Below are positions 18,276-26,892 of a stretch of DNA of 64,000 nucleotides, in pieces. The notes below the pieces were generated by a model. It was not told the origin of the DNA and did not search any database. It was given only the letters and a program-made list of their open reading frames with translations. Source of the DNA: Methanosarcina sp. UBA293 (GTDB taxonomy: Archaea; Halobacteriota; Methanosarcinia; Methanosarcinales; Methanosarcinaceae); the NCBI GenBank assembly GCA_002499445.1, contig DALS01000033.1, forward strand, positions 62,001-126,000, written 5' to 3'. Position numbers and translations under genes: made by a program. Numbering within the stretch: the first letter of the stretch is position 1; each line of letters opens with the position of its first letter.

Positions 18276-19361
18276 ATGCTGATCAGAAAGAACATATCCC
18301 TGGATGATAAGTACCTTAAGAAGTTAGAGCCTCTTCTGGAAGCTAATAACGGAAATCTGAGTGCTGCAATCAGGGATACGATTGAAGTTGCAGATACAGC
18401 TCTTATACATCATGATAATATTGATGAAGCAATCCAATTTTTAAAAGAAATTCCTGCAAAAGAAAAATTAAATGTCACAATCCAGAACGGAGAAAATATT
18501 GTTATAAATAAAACCATGCTTGAATGGTTATTCAGGTATACTAGAGGCAGGCTTACTGATGAAGAGCTTGTTAATGAACTTATTAATCCGTTTGAAATTC
18601 AGGATATGAAACAGCTCGAAGATTACCTGAACAGGATTTCCAGAGACTATCAATGGAGAATTCGAACATCAATAAAATGTGAAAATGTTAACAATCCTGA
18701 GTCTGCAATGGTAATTATTTCCAATTCTACAGTATACAGCCGAGACTTTTTTGCTCAATTGGTGGCTCACTTCCTTTCCAGATGGAAGCAGCTTGATATT
18801 GATCATGTTTTTAGGAGATCAAACTCGACCCAGATTTCTTTCAAGAAGAACACATCGACCTCTTCTAATGAAATTATGCCCGGAATTAGGAAGCACCTTG
18901 GGTATCTTGATGTTGTATGTAAGGAGCTAGACGAGAATACCGAGTTCTGGACTCAGCTAATGTATACTTATAATGTTGAGAGGTTTAATCTCGTGACTCT
19001 TCACCGAGCTCAGTTTGAAGTTTTTGCAACCGGGGAAGTTCCAGACCCAATAAAAACTCTTGAGCGCCTGTGCAAGCAGTCAGTAAGTGATATGTCCCTT
19101 CCAGATTTACTGGTTCAGTTTCGAAGAATGTACCTTGCAACTCAACTTGTCAAAAATATAGAAATCTCCCTTGAGTCCGGAAGTGAGTCAGTAACTATCT
19201 TCCATGATTTCAAAGATGAAAGAGTTATCCGCAACCTCACTGAGTATTTTTCGAAGATATTCAGAGAAAATGGCACACCTTTCGAGACATCCTTGTATTC
19301 AAGCATAATTGTATTCCGATTTTTCCTTGGACTAGAATCCGACGGTTCGGATTTATGTTAA
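18276..19361 (+). CDS. Ribbon-helix-helix protein of unknown function
   Basis: The 361-aa protein begins with a ribbon-helix-helix-like segment (MLIRKNISLDDKYLKKLEPL and the helix NGNLSAAIRDTIEVAD), so DNA binding is likely. The remaining 310 residues are unlike any family I can name: a helical middle with LTDEELVNELINPFEIQDMKQLEDYL, then an alpha/beta C-terminal part with paired strands such as SAMVIISNSTVYSRDFF and SESVTIFHDFKDERVIRNL. There is no signal peptide or membrane helix. The ribosome-binding site is GGGTGGA, and a possible TATA element (ACTATAAATAG) lies near 18114-18124. It follows the mtr operon on the same strand, but 865 bp and a terminator lie between. Confidence 0.6.
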   Translation: MLIRKNISLDDKYLKKLEPLLEANNGNLSAAIRDTIEVADTALIHHDNIDEAIQFLKEIPAKEKLNVTIQNGENIVINKTMLEWLFRYTRGRLTDEELVNELINPFEIQDMKQLEDYLNRISRDYQWRIRTSIKCENVNNPESAMVIISNSTVYSRDFFAQLVAHFLSRWKQLDIDHVFRRSNSTQISFKKNTSTSSNEIMPGIRKHLGYLDVVCKELDENTEFWTQLMYTYNVERFNLVTLHRAQFEVFATGEVPDPIKTLERLCKQSVSDMSLPDLLVQFRRMYLATQLVKNIEISLESGSESVTIFHDFKDERVIRNLTEYFSKIFRENGTPFETSLYSSIIVFRFFLGLESDGSDLC

Positions 19362-19506
19362 ACTTAAAAGGTGGAAGAACCCAAAAATCTGAACGTAATA
19401 CAATAATCTAGATAACAGGATCGAAAATTAAAAGAAAAATATTGAAGAGGAATATTAAAAATAAAAAATTAAAGATCTGACCGTTCTGACCTTTTTATCT
19501 TTCACT

Positions 19507-21009
19507 TTAACCTTTTGTAACTCCTAAAGGAAGAACTCTTGCTACCTTACGTGCGATGCCAAGCTCGTGCACGACGTTTACTACTTTGCTACTGGACTTG
19601 TACACACCCGGAGCCTCCTCTGCAATTACTGAAGGATGTGTGGCTTTGACCGTAATGCCCTGAGCCTCAAGATTTTCCTTTATACTCTGTCCACGGAACT
19701 CTTTCTTTGCATGAGCTCTGCTCATAACCCTTCCGGCTCCATGGCAGGCGCTGCCAAAAGAAATATCCATAGCTTCCTTTGAACCGCATAATATAAAGGA
19801 AGGTGTTCCCATGCTTCCTGGAATCAAAACCGGTTGACCTATATCCCTGTACACGGCTGGTACTTCAGGATGCCCTGGAGGAAAGGCTCTTGTTGCCCCT
19901 TTCCTGTGCACATACACCTTCTTTTTCTTGCCGTTTACGGTATGTTCTTCAAGCTTTGCCACGTTGTGAGCAACATCATAAAGTAGGTCCATACCCAGGT
20001 CATCAGAGTCTCTGCCAAATACTTTTTCAAATGATTCCCTTGTCCAGTGAGTAATTATCTGACGGTTTGCCCATGCATAGTTTGCAGCGCAGATCATGGC
20101 TTTAAAATAGTTCTGAGCTTCCCTTGACTGGGCAGGGGCACAGGCAAGCTGTTTGTCTGGAATGTCAATTTTATAGTTCTTTACAGCCTGAGAGAGTATC
20201 TTTAGATGGTCAGTACAGATCTGGTGTCCTGCCCCCCTTGACCCGCAATGGATCATTACCGTTATCTGGCCCTCTTCAAGCCCGAAAGTTGAAGCCATTT
20301 CCTGATCATAGATCTTATCAACATACTGAACCTCAAGGAAGTGGTTTCCGCTCCCAAGAGTTCCTAACTGAGGTTTTCCTCTCTTTCTGGCTTTTGTACT
20401 CACTTGGGAAGGATCGGCTCCTTCCATATGCCCATTTGCTTCGCAATTTTCAGCATCAGCCTCCACTCCGTACCCTGCCTCAACAGCCCATTTTGCGCCT
20501 TCAAGAAAAGCACTGTCCAGTTCCTGGTCAGAAGCCCTGATCCTGCTTTTAGAACCAACACCAGCGGGCACAGTATTAAAAAGCTCGTCAGTTAGCCTCT
20601 TTATGTTTGGAACTACTTCTTCCTTCTGAAGGTTGGTACGAATGAGCCTTACCCCACAGTTGATGTCAAAGCCCACCCCGCCTGGGCTGATAATCCCTTC
20701 TTCCACATCAAAAGCAGCGACTCCTCCTATAGCAAAACCGTAGCCAAGATGGGCATCAGGCATTGCCATGGAGTATTTCTGAATGCCAGGGAGGGTTGCT
20801 ACATTTGCAATCTGGTCAATAGTCCCGGGTTCAATGTCTCCAAGTAAACTTTCGGATACAAACAGGCGGCCCGGAACCCGCATGTTGGGGATATGCCCAA
20901 CAGGAATTTCCCAGTCATTTTTTGAAAGTTTCCTGACCATGCTCTTTACGTCCCCCTGTGTATTCTCCGTGTTTAATCCCTTAATTTCTGTATCTTCCCT
21001 TTCTACCAT
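19507..21009 (-). CDS. rtcB: tRNA-splicing ligase RtcB
   Basis: RtcB joins RNA 2',3'-cyclic phosphate and 5'-OH ends, as needed for archaeal tRNA splicing. The 500-aa sequence has the metal and GMP-binding motifs PDAHLGYGFAIGG, SPGGVGFDINCGVRL, TLGSGNHFLEVQ, MIHCGSRGAGHQI and SACHGAGRVMSRAHAKKEF. I start it at the ATG at 21009 (MVEREDTEIKG) because a TATA element lies upstream at 21039-21047 and a GGAGCAGGGAG stretch precedes the ATG. An in-frame ATG at 21066 would lie upstream of that promoter. Its activating partner archease is encoded about 360 bp upstream on the same strand. Confidence 0.93.
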   Translation of the reverse strand: MVEREDTEIKGLNTENTQGDVKSMVRKLSKNDWEIPVGHIPNMRVPGRLFVSESLLGDIEPGTIDQIANVATLPGIQKYSMAMPDAHLGYGFAIGGVAAFDVEEGIISPGGVGFDINCGVRLIRTNLQKEEVVPNIKRLTDELFNTVPAGVGSKSRIRASDQELDSAFLEGAKWAVEAGYGVEADAENCEANGHMEGADPSQVSTKARKRGKPQLGTLGSGNHFLEVQYVDKIYDQEMASTFGLEEGQITVMIHCGSRGAGHQICTDHLKILSQAVKNYKIDIPDKQLACAPAQSREAQNYFKAMICAANYAWANRQIITHWTRESFEKVFGRDSDDLGMDLLYDVAHNVAKLEEHTVNGKKKKVYVHRKGATRAFPPGHPEVPAVYRDIGQPVLIPGSMGTPSFILCGSKEAMDISFGSACHGAGRVMSRAHAKKEFRGQSIKENLEAQGITVKATHPSVIAEEAPGVYKSSSKVVNVVHELGIARKVARVLPLGVTKG

Positions 21010-21038
21010 GATTGATGCTCCCTGCTCCTTTGTGTTGT

Positions 21039-21047
21039 ATTTATATA
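21039..21047 (-). promoter_or_regulatory. TATA box of rtcB
   Basis: Read on the minus strand, TATATAAAT lies 30-38 nt upstream of the rtcB start codon. With the usual archaeal TATA-to-start distance of about 25 nt, the leader would be only about 5-15 nt. This decides between the two possible rtcB starts. Confidence 0.5.
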
Positions 21048-21373
21048 ATAGCTGTAAAGTGCTCATCTACTTTTGTTTCCCGATGTTCTGCAAATGATTT
21101 CGGAAACATAATCAAGATATGATGTCTCTTAGGCTGGATTAAAGCCAAAATAATCTTGGAAAAGCCTAATAATAAGATTAGTTTAATATAATAAATTCGA
21201 TCTAAATACGACTGAGTCAGTTCAGGACTAGATAATTTAGTTTGAGATATTGTAGTAGATTGGATAATAATTCATGTACATGAAGATATGCTTGGACATG
21301 AAGATTATACACGGCACAAAATAGTTAGAGATAAAAACAGTAGGTGCCGGGATAAGGGGAAAGTTCTGCTCCT

Positions 21374-21820
21374 TTAAATGTCCACAACCACTTGAGCTCT
21401 CCAGCCGTTGGCAGTCTTTACTATCTCTAATTGGTTATAGGTAACAGCCTTGATTTCAGTTTCAAAGGGATGGCTTTCAGGATAGTACTTTTCGCCCAGT
21501 GCCTGAGCTGTTATTGAGTATTCACCTTCTTCCTCTATGATTTTCTTAACCCGAAACTCCCTGAAAACAATTTCATCAACTTCAAAGATATATAGAAGCT
21601 CGGAAAGCCAGTCCACAAGTAGAGCCTCCAGATCAGGCGACTTAAGAAAAATTTTTCTTGGGGTTTCTCCCGAGACTTGTTGTGTATCAATTATAACATT
21701 GAACATAGCGAGAGCCGCATTTTCAAATACTTCTTCTAAGTTTTTCCCATAAGCTAAGAACTTTATATCGGCAGTGTGTTCCAGATATTCATACTGTTTT
21801 CCTTGAGACAACATAGCCAT
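21374..21820 (-). CDS. Archease (RtcB activator)
   Basis: Archease speeds guanylation and turnover of RtcB. The protein has the family's N-terminal motif YEYLEHTADIKFLAYG, then LEEVFENAALAMFNVI and the signature DLEALLVDWLSELLYIFEVDEIVFREF, and ends in the usual strand region. Total length is 148 aa, near the family norm of about 140. The ATG at 21820 and the next one two codons later are both possible starts; an A/T-rich TATA-like string lies directly upstream of the first and favours the later one. Rather than forming a tight operon, it lies 365 bp from rtcB on the same strand. Confidence 0.9.
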   Translation of the reverse strand: MAMLSQGKQYEYLEHTADIKFLAYGKNLEEVFENAALAMFNVIIDTQQVSGETPRKIFLKSPDLEALLVDWLSELLYIFEVDEIVFREFRVKKIIEEEGEYSITAQALGEKYYPESHPFETEIKAVTYNQLEIVKTANGWRAQVVVDI

Positions 21821-21931
21821 GTATTATATTTTTGTTACATTAATAACTTGTTCGCCGCAGAAACCTGCGTTCAGATCTAAAGGAAACTTCCCTGAATTTA
21901 ATTAAATTTTACAAATTCATAAATGACGCTT

Positions 21932-22543
21932 TCATTCCAGTCTCTTCCAGATATAATTAATTCTCTGGATTGCTGTTATATGGCTTGTTATAGCAATCAG
22001 GATAACAGCCCAGCCCAAGATTGAAAAACCTGCAATCGGTGTTGGAGAAGCAAAGTTACCTAAAGCTGCGAGAATTATAACTACGAGACGATCAGCCCTG
22101 CCCATTATCCCTCCATAGTATCTTCCAAGACTAAGAGCCTGAGCTTGGGTGCCGAGATAACTGGTAAGTAGCACTCCTACAATCGCCGCAACCCCGATCT
22201 GCCAGGGGACATAACCTGCAAAAAAAATGCTGCATATGATGAAAACATCCGAGTAACGGTCGATAACGTGATCCAGAAAATCTCCTCTTGGGGTAGCTCT
22301 ATTCGATTTCCGTGCAATCAATCCATCAAGAGCGTCAAAAATCGAGTTAAGTATTACTAGGATGCCTGCCAGCAGAATTAATTCTCTGGATGCAGTCGAG
22401 TAATAAAAACTAAGCCCTGCAAAAAATGCACAGATAAGAGAAGCTATGGATACTGTATCAGGTGAGACCTTGTATTTAACGAAAAAGTCTGCCAGCGGTT
22501 CAATAACTTTTGAGGCAAAAGGTCTCAGGGTGTTAAATGTCAT
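21932..22543 (-). CDS. CDP-alcohol phosphatidyltransferase, probably archaetidylinositol-phosphate synthase
   Basis: The 203-aa integral membrane enzyme contains the complete CDP-alcohol phosphotransferase signature D-x2-DG-x2-AR-x8-G-x3-D-x3-D, visible as DALDGLIAR followed by RGDFLDHVIDRYSD. About five to six membrane helices follow. Enzymes of this length in methanogens make the phosphoinositol head group of ether lipids from CDP-archaeol and inositol phosphate; a glycerol or serine variant cannot be excluded. It lies upstream of archease on the same strand (111 bp gap). Confidence 0.82.
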   Translation of the reverse strand: MTFNTLRPFASKVIEPLADFFVKYKVSPDTVSIASLICAFFAGLSFYYSTASRELILLAGILVILNSIFDALDGLIARKSNRATPRGDFLDHVIDRYSDVFIICSIFFAGYVPWQIGVAAIVGVLLTSYLGTQAQALSLGRYYGGIMGRADRLVVIILAALGNFASPTPIAGFSILGWAVILIAITSHITAIQRINYIWKRLE

Positions 22544-22820
22544 GGTACTCGAGATTTTTCCTTAGTGATATCTGTAATAGAAAGCCGCCCTAGAAACAGA
22601 CATTTTATCTTCTTGTCCAATATCCAGGTTAGGGTCTGTTTATTATATCGTTTCTGTGTTTACCGCTTTTTTATATTTATACTTAAGCTGTATGGTTATC
22701 GGCTCACTCAATAATTAAGTTTACTTATTTTTTCTTCTTTTCGCTACTGTATACTCTTATTTAATAACGCAGATCAAACGAGTGAATGTTTGCGCTGATT
22801 AAACAAGCGGTATTTACAGT

Positions 22821-23390
22821 TCATTTTTTTTCCTTTTTCGCTGCTGCAAGCTCGTACAGGTACTTAATTTTACAGGAGTGCTCAAGCTGCGTGGTCACGA
22901 TATAGGCGTCTCCAAGCGTTCTTCCGACTGCAAAAGTCCCGTGACTGTAAACTATAGCGCCCCTGTGTCTTGAGAACGCATTCGCAAGGTTTCTGACAAG
23001 TTCGTGACTGCCTATTCCCCCTCCGACTACTGGAATCTCCCCTAGGAAGTACTGTCCTTCGCTATCGATAGGCGAAACTCTTCCTTTGGGACCTGCGAGC
23101 AAGGATTCAACAACGGCATAAGTAGAGTGGGCATGAATAATTGCAAGCGATGAAGTCTGTCTATAAATCTCCCTGTGCACGACAGCTTCTGAAGACGCGA
23201 TTATATCTAAGGACGAGGTTTCCTGAATGTCAATTTCAACAACGCTATTACTTGTAATTTCATCAAGCGCAGCCCCTGTCCGGGTAATAAGCATTCTGTC
23301 TCCAGCCCTGATGCTGATATTTCCAAAGTTAGATTCGACAAGTCCGTGTTCAACCAGCTTGCGTCCGTATTTTGAGATTTCCTGCCACAT
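22821..23390 (-). CDS. Class II aldolase (FucA-like)
   Basis: The protein has the class II aldolase/adducin fold signatures: GLVESNFGNISIRAGDRMLITRTGA, SEAVVHREIYRQ, the zinc-ligand region IIHAHSTYA and a second histidine in YSHGTFAVGR. The frame extends to an ATG at 23420, but MWQEISKYGRKLVEHGL (ATG at 23390) matches the usual N-terminus and gives 189 aa. Related methanogen enzymes act as L-fuculose-1-phosphate aldolases and have been linked to supplying lactaldehyde for coenzyme F420. That assignment is by family only. Confidence 0.8.
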   Translation of the reverse strand: MWQEISKYGRKLVEHGLVESNFGNISIRAGDRMLITRTGAALDEITSNSVVEIDIQETSSLDIIASSEAVVHREIYRQTSSLAIIHAHSTYAVVESLLAGPKGRVSPIDSEGQYFLGEIPVVGGGIGSHELVRNLANAFSRHRGAIVYSHGTFAVGRTLGDAYIVTTQLEHSCKIKYLYELAAAKKEKK

Positions 23391-23567
23391 CTTGTGCGAG
23401 ATATATACAAAGAACGCCATAAGGGTTGTGTACTATAACCTCATGAATCCGGCAGAAAATGAAAAGAAAACAGTTAAAACACTGCGGCTTGCTTTCGGAA
23501 AAAGAAATCTGCCATAAAGTTTATCTGTGAGTATTGTATTTAGATAAGTCGCAGTCAGTTCCCATTT

Positions 23568-23641
23568 GCCTCGTTGGCTCAGCCCGGTAGAGCGAGTGAC
23601 TTGTAATCACTAGGTCGCGTGTTCGAATCACGCACGAGGCT
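23568..23641 (+). tRNA. tRNA-Thr (anticodon UGU)
   Basis: A complete cloverleaf of 74 nt can be drawn. The acceptor stem GCCTCGT pairs with ACGAGGC (7 bp); the anticodon stem AGTGA/TCACT encloses CTTGTAA, giving anticodon TGT; the T arm GCGTG/CACGC encloses TTCGAAT. No intron and no encoded CCA. It is the intact left copy of the 88-bp direct repeat described below. Confidence 0.95.
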
Positions 23642-23657
23642 TTGTACTATTTTTGTT
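23570..23657 (+). repeat. Left 88-bp direct repeat (candidate attL) within tRNA-Thr
   Basis: Bases 23570-23657 are identical to 26821-26908. Identity begins at the third base of the tRNA and runs 16 nt past its 3' end. That pattern is typical of an integration site at the 3' end of a tRNA gene, although the core is longer than most. Confidence 0.75.
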
Positions 23658-23825
23658 TAAAGCACCTTTCAATTCTGTTTTTCTTCAATACTTGATTTAT
23701 TTATATATAGCATAGTCCTAGACCTTTAATTTCTTGATCTCAGGTCTCTTATTCAAGCTTGTTTAAGGAATTTTCAAGTATTTTTCGCTTTTCTATCAGC
23801 ATTCAAAAAAGTTGTTAGGGCAGAT

Positions 23826-23891
23826 AAAAGGCTATGGCCTTAAGATCCATTTTTGAGGGTACTCGTGGGTTTGAATCCCACTCCCCGCACT
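23826..23891 (+). pseudogene. 3' remnant of a tRNA-Leu (UAA)
   Basis: The 3' two-thirds of a leucine tRNA is readable: anticodon loop CTTAAGA (anticodon TAA), a variable arm, T-arm stems GTGGG (23865-23869) and CCCAC (23877-23881), and the acceptor strand TCCCCGC (23882-23888) with discriminator A. The matching 5' acceptor strand is missing, the anticodon stem has a C-T mismatch, and the T loop reads TTTGAAT and not TTCGAAT. It cannot fold as a working tRNA. Such 3' ends are left by integration or excision at tRNA genes. Confidence 0.75.
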
Positions 23892-23903
23892 AAAAGTCTG
23901 GGT

Positions 23904-24584
23904 TTAGTTCTCTAAAGATAAATTTCTGACCTTGAAAAATTCGTGTTTTGCACGATATACGAAATTAATTACTTTCATTTCATCTTTGAAACCATCAGAG
24001 TCTTTAAGCCCAGAACTGGCGTCTACACCATATGGCTTTACAAACCTTATAGCCTTTCCAATATTTTCCGGGGTCAGACCTCCTGCTAAGATAACTGGTC
24101 GTGATATCTCTTTAACGATGTTTCTACTAATGTTCCAATCATGGACTAAACCTGTTCCACCTACTTTATCGTTGGCTAAATCAAGAGTATCCAGGATGAA
24201 AGCATCTACCACAGATTCGAAGGGTTTCATAGCGTGAATAACTTCTAACCCGTTAACATGAAAGTTTTTGATTATTTTTATATAAGGGAGGCTTTTACGC
24301 AGTGATATGATACTATCAACTGTACAATCAGAATGTAATTGGATAGAAGTTACACCTATTTCATGTGCTAGATTAGAGATTTCTTCAGCATCATCCAGTT
24401 CTGTAACTAGAACTGGCGAAATATAAGGTAGGCATTCGTTCACGATTTTTTTGGCTAAACTTTTGTCAATAAAATCATCTGAATTATGTTTTTGTCCCAC
24501 TACTAATCCAATCGCATCAGCTCCACAGTACGCAGCCATAATAGCATCTTCGACCCTTTTAATACCACAAATTTTTACTCTCAT
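23904..24584 (-). CDS. trpF: Phosphoribosylanthranilate isomerase (TrpF) paralogue
   Basis: The 226-aa TIM-barrel protein begins MRVKICGIKRVEDAIMAA, with the catalytic-type Cys6 of TrpF, and has GADAIGLVV, the catalytic-type aspartate in FILDTLD, GGTGLVHDW, ILAGGLTPENI and GVDASSGL, the phosphate-binding end. All TrpF landmarks are present, so activity (PRA to CdRP, tryptophan biosynthesis) is plausible. No other trp gene is near. It is about 15-20 residues longer than compact TrpF proteins, owing to a charged C-terminal tail. The ribosome-binding site is AGGAGA. Confidence 0.82.
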   Translation of the reverse strand: MRVKICGIKRVEDAIMAAYCGADAIGLVVGQKHNSDDFIDKSLAKKIVNECLPYISPVLVTELDDAEEISNLAHEIGVTSIQLHSDCTVDSIISLRKSLPYIKIIKNFHVNGLEVIHAMKPFESVVDAFILDTLDLANDKVGGTGLVHDWNISRNIVKEISRPVILAGGLTPENIGKAIRFVKPYGVDASSGLKDSDGFKDEMKVINFVYRAKHEFFKVRNLSLEN

Positions 24585-24861
24585 GACTCTCTCCTAAAAA
24601 ATCTTTGATAGAGGTCTAACAAGTCAAGCACAAGAGAATGTGATCTCAAGCTCATCAGCTCTTTGCTAAAGGGCATTCTGGCTCATAGCTTTACAACCCA
24701 TTCATGAAATAATAAAGTGCCTATTAAGCCTTATAAGGATAAATAAGGGGATGACACGATTTGTTCTTTTAGGATCACTTAATAAGCCCAGTACCAGCGA
24801 ATACGACAAAATTGTCGCCATACCCCTATAATTGCATGCATAATTTTTACAGGCAAAACTC

Positions 24862-24971
24862 ACCTGCATTTCACCGGTAACTTGCAGGAGATTTGCAGGT
24901 AAACAGCTGGTAATTCGCAGGTTACATACCTACATATCGCAGGTAAATTGCAGGTAGTCTGCCTGTAACAG
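24862..24971. repeat. Array of about ten degenerate 11-bp repeats
   Basis: Units begin at 24862, 24873, 24884, 24895, 24906, 24917, 24928, 24939, 24950 and 24961. The best match GCAGGT followed by AA or a near variant (24895, 24917, 24939, 24950); GCTGGTAATTC (24906), GCAGGAGATTT (24884) and ACCGGTAACTT (24873) are close variants. The unit at 24928 reads as the opposite strand (ACCTAC), as does that at 24862 (ACCTGC). Exact 11-bp phasing puts all units on one face of the helix. The rest of the 24585-25007 gap shows no gene. Confidence 0.7.
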
Positions 24972-25007
24972 AATACAAAAAATAACCTAGATATTGAATT
25001 TTTAATA

Positions 25008-25331
25008 TTACTTTTGATTAAATTTGTATGCAAAATTCCTGAGGAAAATCAAAGGAAAAACAAGCACTCTTTTAATTTCTCTATCTGTTTTTACTGATGC
25101 CTTTCTGAACTCGATTATTCCACTCTTTATAGGAATATGTCCATTTCCTTCTGTTGATAGATCATTAAGCGCAAAAAATATTTGATCCGCATAGGCACCC
25201 ATAAAATCAATGACAGACGCCTCATTTTTACGGTAGCCGATTTTAATTGAACTCTTGTAATTATCTAAGGTGAAAAATGGGTTTTTTTGGTTGTCCTCGA
25301 AGAACGGATTTAAGCAGACTTTAACAAACAA
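25008..25331 (-). CDS. Unknown 107-aa protein
   Basis: An ATG-started frame of 107 codons inside the tRNA-Thr island. I do not recognise it. It is basic, without a clear signal peptide, and reads FVKVCLNPFFEDNQKNPFF at the start; a C-terminal hydrophobic stretch (VLVFPLIFLRNFAYKF) is too short and charged to be sure of a membrane span. No strong ribosome-binding site is visible. It could be a fragment of a longer gene or a small phage/plasmid-type protein. Confidence 0.35.
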   Translation of the reverse strand: MFVKVCLNPFFEDNQKNPFFTLDNYKSSIKIGYRKNEASVIDFMGAYADQIFFALNDLSTEGNGHIPIKSGIIEFRKASVKTDREIKRVLVFPLIFLRNFAYKFNQK

Positions 25332-25450
25332 AGCAGGTTTTTTATCGAAGTGAGCAAATCACCAGAGCAAAAGTTAGCATGCATAAATAAAAAAATAAAT
25401 TTAGGAAGAGTGACTAAAGTTAATCGTTAAGTGTTGAAAAAGGTGATTGA

Positions 25451-25882
25451 TTGGGTACTGAAAGTGTTCGGACTTATAATAAAATCGAACCATCATATTC
25501 TATAAAAGATAGAATAATCCAAATTATCGGGTTCTCTGCATTACTACTATGGTTCGTAGTATACGCGATCAACACTATCAATTTTATCGAATATGAAGAC
25601 TGTTTATTAATAAAAGCACTATTATTTCTAGCTGCATTTCTCTTTACGGGGTCTATTCTTCTAGGAATGTGGACATACTATAAAATAAAACACGCTTATT
25701 CCAATGATCCGTCAACAGGGATAACGAACGCAGTTAAATGGTTTATATTCGGATTCTTTGTTCTCATGATGTCAATCCCATTAATACTATTCCCAGAATC
25801 CGACAGATTCTTTGAGACATACTCAATTGCATTGCTGTATGCAGGAAAACACGTAATGGGAAAGATTTCGAAAAGTCCATGA
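25451..25882 (+). CDS. Small multi-span membrane protein of unknown function
   Basis: The 143-aa frame starts at TTG behind AGGTGATTGA. Three to four hydrophobic segments are visible: IIGFSALLLWFVVYAI, LLIKALLFLAAFLFTGSILLGMW and WFIFGFFVLMMSIPLILF, with a weaker C-terminal one. A soluble N-terminal tail of about 20 residues precedes them. I recognise no family. It lies within the island, and only its reasonable start and hydrophobic pattern support it as a gene. Confidence 0.5.
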   Translation: MGTESVRTYNKIEPSYSIKDRIIQIIGFSALLLWFVVYAINTINFIEYEDCLLIKALLFLAAFLFTGSILLGMWTYYKIKHAYSNDPSTGITNAVKWFIFGFFVLMMSIPLILFPESDRFFETYSIALLYAGKHVMGKISKSP

Positions 25883-26209
25883 GTAAATACTGGCTTAATT
25901 TGAGAGTAATGGACGGCTTATTCTAAGCCCCTGTATTTGTTTATAAGAAGCTCCCCCATAATCCCACCCACTTCAGAAACGCTTCGCTTTCGGGCTCATT
26001 TTTCTGCGTTTTAGATATTTAACCGGGCGGTTTTCATCCAAAATCCATGCATTTCTCCAATTAAGCGACAAGGTGCCTACATTCTTAAATATGCGAAATT
26101 ATTTCAAGATACAAGGATTATTATCAGTATATCAAGTTCTCATAAAATAGGGCAATTGATAGCTATTATATACTTAACATCTCTTTTTTCTTTCAATTGG
26201 GTGGATGCT

Positions 26210-26758
26210 ATGAATAGAAGACGACGTCTTGAAAAACACAACTGGTTAATCTCAAAAACTGAAAGCATACTTAAACATTATAGCTGTCCTGAATCATGTA
26301 ATGCGAGTTGCTGCAAAAATCATATTATTGATTTTTATAGAAAAGAATATGAGAAAATCTTAAAAAATGTAGATAAAGAATGTGCGAATATTTTAAAATC
26401 GAATGCGGTAAAATCAGAGTTGGAAGGATGTTATAAAGCAATAGTCGGGCAGTGCCCATTATTGATAAAATCAAAATGCAGAATATACGATAATAGGCCG
26501 GAAGCATGTAGAAATTTTCCTTTTGTAATTTTCCCGGATATGGAAGCAGGATTTGGTTTAACGTTGTTGTTATGTCCGATGTCTGTTAACATAATTCAAG
26601 ATTGTGCACAGTGGTACAAATCGGTAAACTCAACAATATATAATCAATTAAATGTCTTGTACGAACAGTACAAAAACATAGACAAAAATAATGATTTTTG
26701 TATTCAAATGAAAGAGCATAATTTAGATTCTTTCATAGAATTTCTTGAAAGGGAGTGA
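26210..26758 (+). CDS. YkgJ-type cysteine-cluster protein
   Basis: The protein (182 aa from the ATG at 26210, with GGGTGGAT as ribosome-binding site) carries the cysteine pattern of the zinc/iron-chelating YkgJ family: CPESCNASCCKNH near the N-terminus, then GQCPLLIKSKCRIYDNRPEACRNFPF and a later LCPMS. Such proteins bind a metal or Fe-S cluster through eight conserved Cys; their role is largely unknown. An open frame reaches 26156 but without a good start. It is the last gene of the island, about 60 bp before the second tRNA-Thr copy. Confidence 0.7.
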   Translation: MNRRRRLEKHNWLISKTESILKHYSCPESCNASCCKNHIIDFYRKEYEKILKNVDKECANILKSNAVKSELEGCYKAIVGQCPLLIKSKCRIYDNRPEACRNFPFVIFPDMEAGFGLTLLLCPMSVNIIQDCAQWYKSVNSTIYNQLNVLYEQYKNIDKNNDFCIQMKEHNLDSFIEFLERE

Positions 26759-26818
26759 TCATTAATTTTCCTTTTTGTATTCCTTCTCTTGTCTATGGAA
26801 TCGCTAAGAGAAAATCAC

Positions 26819-26892
26819 TTCTCGTTGGCTCAGCCCGGTAGAGCGAGTGACTTGTAATCACTAGGTCGCGTGTTCGAATCACGCACGAGGCT
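26819..26892 (+). pseudogene. Partial duplicate of tRNA-Thr (candidate attR)
   Basis: The sequence matches the intact tRNA-Thr from its third base on, but the first two bases are TT and not GC. This breaks acceptor pair 1-72 and leaves a T-G wobble at 2-71. The identity continues 16 nt beyond the 3' end (to 26908). The copy might still be transcribed but is unlikely to be a normal tRNA. As a repeat it pairs with 23570-23657. Confidence 0.75.

Noticed and set aside
20124..20540. 138-codon + strand frame opposite rtcB
   Set aside because: Antisense to conserved rtcB motifs; composition is unlike a real protein.
26819..26892. Second tRNA-Thr as a functional gene
   Set aside because: Its first two bases break the acceptor stem, and the identity pattern suits a recombination site.
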